Made by a program: the position numbers and the translations under genes
The notes under the pieces: generated by a model
Seen by the model: the letters and a program-made list of their open reading frames with translations, nothing else
Told to the model about the DNA's origin: nothing
Database searches by the model: none
From: Cepaea nemoralis
Taxonomy: Eukaryota > Mollusca > Gastropoda > Stylommatophora > Helicidae
Length of the DNA: 64,000 bases
Direction of reading: 5' to 3'
NCBI GenBank assembly: GCA_014155875.1
Contig: JACEFZ010026854.1
Location: 563,501 to 627,500, forward strand
In this document: piece by piece, positions 24,112 through 36,634 of the stretch
Numbering within the stretch: position 1 is the stretch's first letter
How the letters are laid out: each line of letters starts with the position of its first letter

Positions 24112-24198
24112 TAGTCGACTAGATTAGTCGACGGATCAACACCGTTATGACAGTATATGTCATAACGGTGTTGATCTGTCGACTAAACTAGTCGACTA
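24112..24198. repeat. Palindrome with 40-bp arms
   Basis: Arms 24112-24151 and 24159-24198 are inverted copies with two mismatches around the 7-base centre agtatat. Each arm holds tagtcgacta at its outer end and ccgttatgac at its centre. A further ccgttatgacatatac lies at about 24263. It may be a foldback element or a cruciform-forming site. Confidence 0.9.
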
Positions 24199-24824
24199 AA
24201 CTATGTGGTGTAGTAGGGCTGATCATGCAAAGCATCACATTTTTCTTCCTGGTCCGTTATGACATATACTTGCATCAAGGCCATTTAAATATTGATGGAT
24301 GAAACTCACGTGCTAGAGAAGATATTGTAAATTGTGATAATCTACTCGCAATTTAGCACTTTTACAGTTGCCGTTCCTACAAGGAATCAGAAAGTGCCAT
24401 TAGCTGCAAAGGCGCTGATTGAGAAATGATTATAATTTAATAATAATGTGCCACAGAGGTTGCACATTTTCAGCCCACTAGTTGTTCAAGGTTTAATGAA
24501 TTAAGAAAAGCAAGGGGAAAAATAAAATCAAGTTTTTAAATGACGACATAAGGGGTCCAACAGGACACGTGCACGACCTCCTGAGTCACTCCACGAGAGT
24601 GAGGAATATAGACCATCTCATTGACTATTTGTCTTCAACACTACACCTGACTCAGCAACAGGGTATCTCCGCACTGTCTGCCGCTAGGGAGGGAGGCTGT
24701 GTTGCACGTTTATTTCATGCTCAACAATACCGCCGCATGAAGTGATACACACTTTAAACAATGAATTGAGGCACATCTTTGCTACTTCAGCACATTAGAG
24801 CAGATTAGCGACTATTTTGAAGGA

Positions 24825-24895
24825 GACATCCATCCATCATCATGTGCCATGCCGATAAGCGTAGGCGGTCATGTTCTGCCATCTCATTGGTTCAC
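24825..24895 (-). mobile_element. LINE-A, extreme 3' end only
   Basis: Short minus-strand copy of the LINE-A 3' end (catccatcatcatgtgccat-ccgataagcg..ggcggtcatgttctgccatctca on the plus strand). A severely 5'-truncated insertion. Confidence 0.6.
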
Positions 24896-25639
24896 CAGGA
24901 TACTTGTGATAAATTGTCGCATTCAACTCCACTACATGCAAGAGTGTGTGTTAGTCAGAAAGAGAATTCATTACAATAGGAAATCTACGATCTGCGCCGT
25001 GTGGTTTATAGAGAAATATATGTTTGTCTGAGCAACCAGTGTGTGGAGGCCTACATATTACAATGGATGCATGAGACGATGGACCAACTGTTAAGGTACC
25101 AGATCATGGACCTATGGTCATGCGAAGTCGTTTGCACAGAAGAAGAATCAGTTGTAATAACGATCTTTCAACTGTTGCAGCGACTACACAGCGGTCATAG
25201 GATCTTTCATTAGAAATTGTGTGTTACATTACACAACCCTACCAAGAAATATTGTTTTCTTTGATTTTTTTTTTTTTGTTTTTTTTATTTATTTCTTTTT
25301 TGGTGCCAAACATTTTACGCCTGATTTTGAATAAATGGAAGCCTGCTAAATCCAAATATCACATTTAATTGTCTGTAGCAGGGATAGTTTTTTAGATTCA
25401 TGCCTTTATGCATTTAATTAATATTATTATAGTATTTTCTGTACAAGGCCCTGGATAAGAAACTATTTGTATCGAGTCCCTTTCAAGATTTTGAATTCCA
25501 ATGGTTTAGAGAGAGAGCTAAAGAACCACTGTAATGATTGTAATTTCTGTGTTGTCAATATTAATTGAATTGATGGGGTTACAAAATCACCAAACAATAG
25601 AAATATCCAGATTTAGATTCTGCTAGAAGACCTGTTCCA
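24896..25639. other. No gene recognised
   Basis: Contains T-rich runs near 25266-25300. Nothing else supported. Confidence 0.4.
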
Positions 25640-26905
25640 CACGGAGATTGACATACCAATTCCAACTTTCAGTCAGATTTCGGATTCCTTGCTAGAAGAT
25701 GAGATAACAGTGGCATGTGGAACTAGTGTAGTGATGATGATTTCGACGATGATTTTCCAGCTACTCAAAGCTTCGACCAGCGTGAACTGAATGGTCTAAT
25801 CCGAAATCTATATCTCCCCAAAGAATCTTCAGAATTTTTGCTTTAAGATTGAAAGAAAGAAAGAATTACTGACTGCTGAAACAAACATTACATTTTATCG
25901 CAGCAGAGAGCAACGTTTGTTTTGTATTAATGTAGGAGGTCTTTAAACGAAATGGTTGTAAGTTATACACCAGACGAGTGGCGACTTGTCATTGACAGCT
26001 CTAAAAGAAGATTGAAAGGTGTTCTCTTCCACTATGGTAAAACATATGGCCCAAGTGCAATTGCTCATTCTACTACAATGAAGGAGGAGTATGCTACAAT
26101 TAGTACAGTTCTGGAAAAATATAATTATATAGAATATAACTGGATGGTTTGCATATATCTAAAAAACATTATGAACATCTTTCTAGGCCAGCAAACGGAA
26201 TTCACCAAATATCCATACGTTATATGTTTGTGGGATAACAGGGCAAAAGATACATTTTGGACAAAGAAATAGTGACCGTTGAAGGATGAATTTGGATTTG
26301 GAGAAGACCATATTGTCAACAAGTCTTGCATTGATCGAAAAAGAGTTATACTGCCACCATTACATGTAAAGATGGCTTGATGAAGCAATTTGTTGAAGCA
26401 CAGAACAAAGATGGTACCTGTTTTAATTATTTATGCAGAAAGTTTCCAGAATTTAGCATAGACAAACTTAAGGCTGGAATTTTTGATGGACCTCACATTA
26501 AAAAGTTTATAAAACGATCGACATTTTATTGATTCGATGAAGATAACAGAGTTCACTGTCTGGTCATCATTGGTTTAGTTGTGCAAAACTTTCTGGATAA
26601 ATTTAAAGCAGACAATTATTCTGTATTAGTTTAAAAATATTGCTTACGGGTTTTTGTCAGCTAGGCTGCAATATGAGCATAAAATTGCACTACCTCCATA
26701 GCCATTTACAATGCTTACCCGAGGATCTTGGGGACTTTAGTTAGGAGCAATGTGAAAGATTTCACCAAGATATAAAAACAACGGAAGACAGATATTAGGG
26801 AATTTGGGATGAGCACATGACGGCAGATTACTGTGGGACCCTTAAACTTGACTGCCCGGGCATATCGCATTCTAGGAAGTCCTCACAAAGAAGGTTTTTT
26901 GTATT
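25640..26905 (+). pseudogene. Decayed protein of a recurrent animal mobile element
   Basis: The clearest part is an open frame at 25952-26272 with DEWRLVIDSSKRRLKGVLF and FLGQQTEFTKYPYVICLWD followed by NRAKDTFWTKK. Downstream, across stops and frameshifts, come KRVILPPLHVKM, then (about 26670-26840) GCNMSIKLHYLHSHLQ, a CERFHQDIK-like block and TADYCGTLKLD. I recognise this order of motifs from a multicopy, usually unnamed protein of animal transposable elements, but I cannot name the superfamily. At least four stops make this copy dead. The LARD array inserted immediately downstream (26907). Confidence 0.6.
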
Positions 26906-26911
26906 GACTAC

Positions 26912-29900
26912 TGTAGCATGATGGAACAGAATTCCCCATTCCCAGCCCGACACATTCATAAAAATACTTTAAGTCTGAACGGGGACCATCTCAGATAGAA
27001 GGGCCATTATTAGATCGAATGTTCCAGAACGAGTTAGGGGAGGCAGCGGTATGCGCTTGCTTTTTCATTGGCTAATAAGTAATGAACCCACACTATTCAC
27101 TGGGCCACATTTGAATATCCAATTAGTTGAGCGAAGATTCCACCCGGAGCGGTAGCTATTTTGTGATGTGGGGACGCAAAAATGCCCTTAAAGATTCAAT
27201 AATATATTGTTCTCTGGAATAACAGGTACCACTTTAAAACATACTTTGATGTTGTAGTGTGCCTAGTGAACGAAAGAGAAGAATATAAGAGTATTTTATG
27301 AATAAAATGTGAAAAGTGAAAACCAGAACTTCTGTGCGCCAGAATTCTGAATATTGCTTCATCAAACTTGACATGTCTTTCACGCTGTATACTCCAAGTG
27401 CATATCAATCCCTGGTGGTGACTGGTTGCGTATGCTTGATGAATGTATAGTACACTCATGCAAATTCGCAAACCCAAACCCCTTGTGCATTCTTCATGCC
27501 TAGGATGACTTATTCTTAAATCAACTGTACCTTTGCTCTCGCGAGTTAACATATGGCAGTCTGAATTGGAATGAGTGATGTAAACATGTACAAGTTCCTT
27601 TGTAAAACGCTGAGAATGTTGGAGTGAGTGAGCTGGTGATTTAATAAATAGCCTCTCACATCTAGTGGAAGGAAAGATGCTTCAATATCCATCTGTAAAC
27701 AGGTTGTATGTGGCACGCCAGAATTGCTAAGTCCATGTGATGCCTAGAGGCTACATTACGCTCAGGAGAATTAATACAATTTCTCCCTGAAGTATTACAC
27801 TATTACCTCTACTGTTGGATGGTTCATATAAACTAGTTCCTAAGAGAACCAGAGGTGTGTGAACCTGTGTCTCAGTTGGCTGAATATAATGTATGGCTCA
27901 TGCATATTTACAAGGACTAAACATGTTTTTCTCCATATGTGCTTGGGTGCATATGAGAACAATTGGTATGCAATTGAGCTTCTGTTACCTACTGTAGTAG
28001 ACATGAAAATTACTCAGTGGGGAAACAGCACATGATGATGATGATGTACCTGTGAGCCAAGTTTGATCTGAAAGGGGTGAGGTCTGGCATTGCTGTGTGA
28101 ATATGGAATAGGACAGTCATGCACCAACATCACAGCCATAGGAATGGATGTCTGGTCTGCTAATTGGGTAAATGCCATTAGTTAATACATAATGCATATT
28201 GCAGTTGTAAATGCCTATTTTCCATTTCCCTTCACAATGCCTGTCCCATGTTGCTATATCACAATGATTGCTGTACTGTGTCTGGTCCTCCTTGTGCCCA
28301 GGTCTACTGTGGTTCAAACATGGTGGAACTTAGACCACATAAATGCTTGTAATTGTGTTAAGCTACCCTGTCTCAGCATATAGTCTTGTGATTACCACAG
28401 TACATCACAGTGAAATTCACTACATCATCAACCAGGAGAGGTGTCTTTGGTCAACATCCTCCCTGAACATCCCCATCTCCAATCTGTGTATGCTAATGTA
28501 TGATAACATCATCTTTTAACAAATGTAAAGAGATGTTGTGCCATTTTGTATATCAACAGAGAACAAAAAAGATGGCGGAGAAGCCTTCCATATATCATCT
28601 GTGACAACTAAACAGAAGTCCTAGATCTAGAAGTGACTCCCTATCAAAATGCAGGAAAATCAAAGAAGAATTTTCTCTCAGCTCTCAACAGCTGAATGCA
28701 CAAATGGGAGCATAACACAATCTGAAGCACTACAAATGTGGTGAACTGGACAGTGATCTTTGAGTCTATCAAATGTCATCTGAGAACTAAACAACAAGTC
28801 TATGGTGGTGAACCTCATTCAAGACGTCTGGTGAAATGACTGGGACAATGGATTGTTTGGCTAGGACTTATCTTAGTTAATCTCCAGCCTGGTGCTCACA
28901 CAGTGTTTCAGAATGAAGACTTGTAAAGTACATGAGATAGACTGAGGAGAAGGAAGAAGACTGGGACATATTTGTATCTTAGATCTTCCTTTACAGGAAA
29001 AGGAGAACAGATTCCTAAGTCTCAACTTCATGAACAGTCAACTCACCAGTGAAAGACAAGGCGGTAGCTTTTCTTCACACTGTGACAGTAGGGGATAATT
29101 AGTCAGACTTGGAAAATCATCATGGGGGAAAACTGCAACCTGAGCTGTCCTACACCCATCATAGGTGCTAAAAGGATTAAACAGACCAGTGGAGCAGAAC
29201 GTCCCTATGCTTGCCCCAGGTTATGGCTTATCTTGGTTTTCCCTCATTAACAGTAGAAGAAAAGATAAAAGTCAATGGTGTAGTGGTGATTAGAGAGGAG
29301 AGGAGGAGATGTGTATAAGAGACAGGGAGGAGGAATGTTTAGTTATTAGTTGGTGGAGTAAAGGGGAGGTGGTGTATCTTGTTTCTCTACATGCATGTGT
29401 GACATATTTTTATGCATTTTCTATGCAATAATTGAAGTGTTGACATGACAGGAGATGAGACAATGGTCATCACTCGACTCACCATCAACTCAATAAATTG
29501 TGTATTTAATGAATCAGTGTTTTAAGTGCATGTCTCAAGAGAATGTCTTGTACAGTTGCTGTCAAGTTTTGTCTCTGGTGACTGTCTTAAGTGCTGTGGT
29601 TGATTATACATATTGTGAAAAGTCTTGTATAGATGTTGTCAAGTATCTCTTATGATGTAAGTCTTGTACAATGGCTGGTGTACACAATTCCTTGTGAATG
29701 TATGTCCCACTTTTGTCAAGAAACTGTCATGTAGATGTCTTGTCCAACAGATGTAATGTACAGTTATTGTTGAGTTTGCCTACAAATAATTGAATCCTAC
29801 AATCCCAAAGAAATGGGACAACCTGATATAGGTCATACTGACAAAATCTGTACGAGAAGTTCTATGTGACGGACGAACAGCACACTGGCAACATTATGTT

Positions 29901-30201
29901 GAGTGAGAGAAATCCTCAGTTGTACAGGCGCTAATAGTTCAGATCTTTTCTGGCCTTGGGTGAACTATTTTACTTCTTTTATAAATTTCTGTGTAGATAC
30001 ATAGTGGTCTCACAGTGGCGGTTTGAGCCAAAGAAAAATGTTCTCCAAAAAAGGCTATTGCGGGAATGATTAGCTCATTTGAGTGACCTCTAGACAAAAC
30101 GTGCTAAATCATATCCTTTATCTTGTTATTTATTATTCAAGATATATCTCCAGAGAACACTACTAACTAGGTCCTCTGTCAACTCAATCAAACATGTCAC
30201 A
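26912..30201 (+). repeat. LTR1 of the LARD array (3.29 kb)
   Basis: Begins TGTAGCATGATGG directly after the ACTAC duplication and ends CATGTCACA. Aligns end to end with LTR2 and LTR3 with scattered substitutions and small indels. It alone contains the 24-base insertion with a Tn5 mosaic end at 29307. The 118-codon minus-strand frame at 27196-27552 recurs in the other LTRs as a consequence of copying; it lacks recognisable motifs. Confidence 0.92.
29307..29325. other. Exact Tn5 mosaic-end (Nextera adapter) sequence
   Basis: Reads AGATGTGTATAAGAGACAG, the 19-bp Tn5 mosaic end used in tagmentation libraries. The same position in LTR2 and LTR3 runs gaggaggagga without it, so about 24 bases are extra here. 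Most likely a library chimera that entered the assembly. Confidence 0.9.
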
Positions 30202-33200
30202 TAACTGGGTAGGCTCTTTCCGGGATATAAACCCTGGGAAAACCTGGTCACGTTAACTGGGTAGGCTCTTTCCGGGCTATAAACCCTGGGAAAACCCTAA
30301 TACTCGACTCGGATGTAAACCCTGGTAATAACCTGCTAGGGGCTCACATACCTGTGCCCTGATGACAGGATACAAACTTTGGGTATACCCTGCATAGGAC
30401 TCACTTTTGGGATCTCTATGTTGGTATTAAAATCCGGGGTGACCTCTCGCAAATCAGACCAATTCTTGGAGTTTTTATGGTGTTGTTTAATGGACCCTGT
30501 CTCTTATATGAGGGCAACTGTCCAGACATGTAAAACCACAGTAAATCTCTAGAAGGTTTGATTTCATTAATATTGATAATATTGCATGTATCACTGTTTT
30601 AATATATCAGTTAGGAATTCAATGTAGCAGACTGAAGATGGTGTATAAATATCTTATGGGTCAACATAAATGCTGTATCCATGATATTTAGGTTCTCAGT
30701 ATGAAATGATTTATTAGCTTGTCAATATTGTTGTATAATTTTGTGCATGCTGGTTATTCAATATATGTATCCAAAAATTAAGGTACCTGAAACACCAGAG
30801 AACACAAATTATTTAATATAACTGAGACAGCTATTACAGGGGGAAATTCATTTTTGTCCCTGAAATTAGGACACTTGATCCAGTAAATGAATATGGGGCC
30901 TACTCCATCTCCAAAAATTAATTGCTGGCATGGGTGAGAGAGGGGGAATATTGTTGTAAATACAACATTTTTAATGTCACCACATCACATAAGATAACAA
31001 CTCCTTATATTCTCTTCTCCCCATAACATGCTTGCAATACTGAGGGTTAAGATGGTGAGCACTGATGGTTAAATTCATAGGGCACCCATAAAGACACCAC
31101 ATCAACACACTCTCGGTGATAGTCAGTATTCGTACCGGCTATTGTCCAGTGTCGAATCGACGTTGGATTTATTCTTCAGTTGTGTAATCTTGTCGGTAGG
31201 CCTGATCAAGCTGCTGAGAAAGTGAGCACAATTGAAATCTCCAGGAGAAATATCCTTATCAACTCAGTCACTCGCCATTCTTGAAGTAGTGGTATTATTA
31301 AGCGTACTTGATACGTGATGGACGAGATGAAGGGAAAATTCTACCTGATGTCATGGGCGGTCATACAAAACTGACCACAGTCTGGTGTCTATAAGACATT
31401 AGTCTATTGTTCGATGGTGTAATCTCACTGGTGTACTAGGATCCATGTCATCAGGAAGTAACTAATTGAATCTCCAGGAAAGCCATCAAAATAACTGGAC
31501 CCCTAGCCATTTATATGGAAGTGGAGCGCGTACGCAAAGTATGTGTCTAGGAAACGATGGATAACCAACCTGATGTCATTGGCGTATCATACGACTAGGA
31601 GCATAACGTGGACAACCTGAAAAATTCAATGAAGAGATAGAACAGGATCCGTCTCCGATGTCGGCCGTCAATACATCCTCAGTTGAGAAAGCATTTCTGC
31701 CTGGAATGGTGAAGATTAAAGGAAGGACAAAGTTGGAAAAACTGATGTCTTTCTCCTTTTTCATTCTCAATGGGAAGACTTTTCTGCCTGGGAAAATGGT
31801 AGGAATGTAGCTCGGTTCTAGACGAGAGCAAAGTCTGTGATGGAATGGACTAATAAGGATTGCTGTTTTTAAACAGTTAACTCTTATATGGTAGAGATCA
31901 TTGCAACTCCAGCAGTTGACACTCTATACACAATGTCTGCGAAAGTGGACTAACGAAAGATCAGTTTCAAACAGCTGACGCCTTTCAAGGTAAAGATCCC
32001 TGCAACCAGCAGACGACTCTTTACACAATAAGTTCAATGCATTGAGCAGTGGGATCTTATATTATTACTGAGATGCGAGGTGTATTCACAAGACCTGGCC
32101 AGTCCTATCCTCAAAGTCAGTAAAATGGCTTCTAAAAATTCCAGTCAATATTGGGATCTATGAATCTATACCCACATAATCACACCCCTTCAAAGGTGGC
32201 TGTGATAATGACGGACTTCTCTATGGCTGAGAAGAAACGCCTTATTCGCCAAAATAGTAAACGTTTGCTCATGTGGGAGAGAAAGAACGGATACCCCAGC
32301 CACTCAAAAGCATTTCGCTTAAGCATGGCTGAAGACAACTAGTTGGAACCTCCACCTGGACTTCTATATTAGTCGTAGTAGATGTCACAGTCTGGCTGCA
32401 TCTACAAATTCAGTTGCTACGTTAGAAAATAGAGCAACTAAGGAGAGAAAATGCTGTCACTTCTCACAACAAATCAAAATAGAGGCATAACGGAATGAGA
32501 GAATCTCAACCGACAAGCACCTCTAAATCTATGGTAAGACTACAGAAATAAGTCAAAGGAAATATAATGGGAAATTGCTACTATCTGCAAACACAAGAGG
32601 CTTATTGGAAAGGTAGACCCTGTGTCCAACGCTAACCAAATCTGCACTAGTAGATCTTAGTCTTAACAAGTTTTGCAGCGGCTGCTATACAGTTCACCCG
32701 GAAGTGATTGTCTTTGCTCCGGTGATGATCAAAAATTTTAACCCAGTTTCAAATGCCAAGATTACTGTTGGAGAAAGTGTTCAGTTAAATACACTCTCAC
32801 AGGATTATCATTCTCCAGTGGCGAAGGGAAGAATGAAGTTCTGATAAGGTGAAAGGTTGAGAGATACATGGAATGCAACCATTCTCTCTAAACGTCATAT
32901 AGAAGTTGGCTTAATTGCAAAGCCATTACTTCACATAATGAATCTCTATGGTCCATTCATACATTACGAAATGGTGTGACTCAGAGAGATCATTTATCAC
33001 AACAGGAAATATAGCAAGGATGTCAGCAGTGGAACACTGTCAGAGGTAAATAGAAGGGCAGTCCACAGATGAGTGGAGTCAGGACTCTTGATGCTCCCAG
33101 TGACTTAAAGGAACTTAATGCAGGGCTAACTTCATGGTCTTTGCGTTTGCCACCAAATTTATCAACTGATGCAATGTTGGGGTAGATTTTTTTAAGGAGA

Positions 33201-33340
33201 AAAATCACTTAGTTCCAAATGTACTACTCTAGTATGGTAAAGGGAGACAGGGAGTAATTGACAAACCACCTGAGGGATCTGGGAACTGTGGATTTCTGCG
33301 ATCATCTGTCATACCTATGAAATATTTAAGAGAGGGGCCA
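30202..33340 (+). mobile_element. LARD internal region 1 (3.14 kb, non-coding)
   Basis: Begins four bases before a possible primer-binding site (TGGGTAGGCTCTTTCCGG, 30206-30223; tRNA not identified). The first about 100 bases are a 51-base unit present twice (taactgggtaggctctttcc...), with a third, worn copy following. The rest matches internal region 2 closely. No frame over about 65 codons carries a known motif. Confidence 0.85.
33328..33337 (+). promoter_or_regulatory. Polypurine tract before LTR2
   Basis: AAGAGAGGGG followed by CCA and then the LTR start. Repeated exactly at 42151-42160 before LTR3. Plus-strand DNA synthesis of LTR elements starts at such tracts. Confidence 0.75.
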
Positions 33341-36300
33341 TGTAGCATGATGGAACAGAATTCCCCATTCCAAGCCCGACACATTGATAAAAATACGTTA
33401 AGTCTGAACGGGGACCATCCCAGATAGAAGGGCCATTATTAGATCGAATGCTCCAGAACGAGTTAGGGGAGGCAGCGGTATGCGCTTGCTTTTTCATTGG
33501 CTAATAAGTAATGAGCCCACACTATTCACTGGGCCACATTTGAATATCCAATTAGTTGAGCGAAGATTCCAACCGGAGCGGTAGCTATTTTGTGATGTGG
33601 GGACGCAAAATTGCCCTTAAAGATTCAATAATATATTGTTCTCTGGAATAACAGGTACCACTTTAAAACATACTTTGATGTTGTAGTGTGCCTAGTGAAC
33701 GAAAGAGAAGAATATAAGAGTAATTTATGAATAAAATGTGAAAAGTGAAAACCAGAACTTCTGTGCGCCAGAATCCTGAATATTGCTTCTTCAACCTTGA
33801 CATGCCTTTCACGCTGTATACTCCAAGTGCATATCAATCCCTGTTGGTGACTGGTTGCGTATGCTTGATGAATGTATAGTACACTCATGCAAATTCGCAA
33901 ACCCAAACCCCTTGTGCATTCTTCATGCCTAGGATGACTTATTCTTAAATCAACTGTACCTTTGCTCTCGCGAGTTAACATATGGCAGTCTGAATTGGAA
34001 TGAGTGATGTAAACATGTACAAGTTCCTTTGTAAAACGCTGAGAATGTTGAAGTGAGTGAGCTGGTGATTTAATAAATAGCCTCTCACATCTAGTGGAAG
34101 GAAAGATGCTTCAATATCCATCTGTAAACAGGTTGTATGTGGCATGCCAGAATTGCTAAGTCCATGTGATGCCTAGAGGCTACATTACTCTCAGGAGAAT
34201 TAATACAATTTCTCCCTGAAGTATTACGCTATTACCTCTACTGTTGGATGGTTCATATAAACTAGTTCCTAAGAGAACCAGAGGTGTGTGAACCTGTGTC
34301 TCAGTTGGCTAAATATAATGTATGGCTCATGCAAATTTACAAGGACTAAACATGCTTTTTCTCCATATGTGCTTGGGTGCATATGAGAACAATTGGTATG
34401 CAATTGAGCTTCTGTTACCTACTGTAGTAGACATGAAAATTACTCAGTGGGGAAACAGCACATGATGATGATGATGTACCTGTGAGCCAAGTCTGGTCTG
34501 AAAGGGGTGAGGTCTGTCATTGCTGTGTGAATATGGAATAGGACATTCATGCACCAACATCACAGCCATAGGAATGGATGTCTGGTCTGCTAATTGGGTA
34601 AATGCCATTAGTTAATACATAATGCATATTGCAGTTGTAAATGCCTATTTTCCATTTCCCTTCACAATGCCTGTCCCATGTTGCTATGTCACAATGATCG
34701 CTGTACTGTGTCTGGTCCTCCTTGTGCCCAGGTCTACTGTGGTTCAAACATGGTGAAACTTAGACCACATAAATGCTTGTAATTGTGTTAAGCTACCCTG
34801 TCTCAGCATATAGTCTTGTGATTATCACAGTACATCACAGTGAAATTCACTACATCATCAACCAGGAGAGATGTCTTTGGTCAACATCCTCCCTGAACAT
34901 CCCCATCTCCAATCTGTGTATGCTAATGTATGATAACATCATCTTTTAACAAATGTAAAGAGATGTTGTGCCATTTTGTATATCAACAGAGAACAAAAAA
35001 GATATGTAAAGAGATGTTGTGCCATTTTGTATATCAACAGAGAACAATATATCATCTGGTAAAACTAAACAGAAGTCCTAGATCCAGAAGTGACTCCCTA
35101 TCAAAATGCAGGAAAATCAAAGAAGAATTTTCTCTCAGCTCTCAACAGCTGAATGCACAAATGGGAGCATAACACAATCTGAAGCACTACAAATGTGGTG
35201 AACTGGACAGTGATCTTTGAGTCAATCAAATGTCATCTGAGAACTAAACAACAAGTCTATGGTGGTGAACCTCATTCAAGACGTCTGGTGAAATGACTGG
35301 GACAATGGATTGTTTGGCTAGGACTTATCTTATTTAATCTCCAGCCTGGTGCTCACACAGTGTTTCAGAATGAAGACAAAGTACATGAGATAGACTGAGG
35401 AGAAGGAAGAAGACTGGGAAATATTTGTATCTTAGATCTTCCTCTACAGGAAAAGGAGAACAGATTCCTAAGTCTCAACTTCATGAACAGTCAACTTACC
35501 AGTGAAAGACAAGGCGGTAGCTTTTCTTCACACTGTGACAGTAGGGGATAATTAGTCAGACTTGGAAAATCATCATGGGGGAAAACTGCAACCTGAGCTG
35601 TCCAACACCCATCATAGGTGCTAAAAGGATTAAACAGACCAGTGGAGCAGAACGTCCCTATGCTTGCCCTAGGTTATGGCTTATCTTGGTTTTCCCTCAT
35701 TAACAGTAGAAGAAAAGATAAAAGTCAATGGTGTAGTGGTGATTAGAGAGGAGAGGAGGAGGAAAGTTTAGTTATTAGTTGGTGGAGTAAAGGGGAGGTG
35801 GTGTATCTTGTTTCTCTACATGCATGTGTGACATATTTTTATGCATTTTCTATGCAATAATTGAAGTGTTGACATGACAGGAGATGAGACAATGGTCATC
35901 ACTCGACTCACCATCAACTCAATAAATTGTGTATTTAATGAATCAGTGTTTTAAGTACATGTCTCAAGAGAATGTCTTGTACAGTTGCTGTCAAGTTTTG
36001 TCTCTGGTGACTGTCTTAAGTGCTGTGGTTGATTATACATATTGTGAAAAGTCTTGTATAGATGTTGTCAAGTATCTCTTATGATGTAAGTCTTGTACAA
36101 TGGCTGGTGTACACAATTCCTTGTGAATGTATGTCCCACTTTTGTCAAGAAACTGTCATGTAGATGTCTTGTCCAACAGATGTAATGTACAGTTATTGTT
36201 GAGTTTGCCTACAAAGAATTGAATCCTACTAATCCCAAAGAAATGATGGGACAACCTGATATAGGTCATACTGACAAATTCTGTAGGAGAAGTTCTCTGT

Positions 36301-36634
36301 GACGGACGAACAGCACACTGGCAACATTATGTTGAGTGAGAGGGATCCTCAGTTGTACAGGCGCTAATAGTTCAGATCTTTTCTGGCCTTGGGTGAACTA
36401 TTTTACTTCTTTTATAAATTTCTGTGTAGATACATAGTGGTCTCACAGTGGGGGTTTGAGCCAAAGAAAAATGTTCTCCAAAAAAGGCTATTGCGGGAAT
36501 GATTAGCTCATTTAAGTGACCTCTAGACAAAACGTGCTAAATCATATCCTTTATCTTGTTATTTATTATTCAAGATATATCTCAAGAGAACACTACTAAC
36601 TAGGTCCTCTGTCAACTCAATCAAACATGTCACA
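33341..36634 (+). repeat. LTR2 of the LARD array (3.29 kb)
   Basis: Shared between the two internal regions. It has its own small tandem duplication near 34958-35046 (tgtaaagagatgttgtgcca twice) that LTR1 and LTR3 lack. Confidence 0.92.

Noticed and set aside
27196..27552. 118-codon minus-strand frame repeated in all three LARD LTRs
   Set aside because: Conservation follows from LTR duplication; no motif, and changes between copies alter amino acids freely.
30501..30515. Second possible Tn5 mosaic end (reverse complement) in LARD internal region 1
   Set aside because: Only 12 bases match (ctgtctcttata), and the same bases are present in internal region 2, so it is genomic.
31576..31770. 64-codon frame in both LARD internal regions
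   Set aside because: Same reason; no similarity to gag, protease, reverse transcriptase or integrase.
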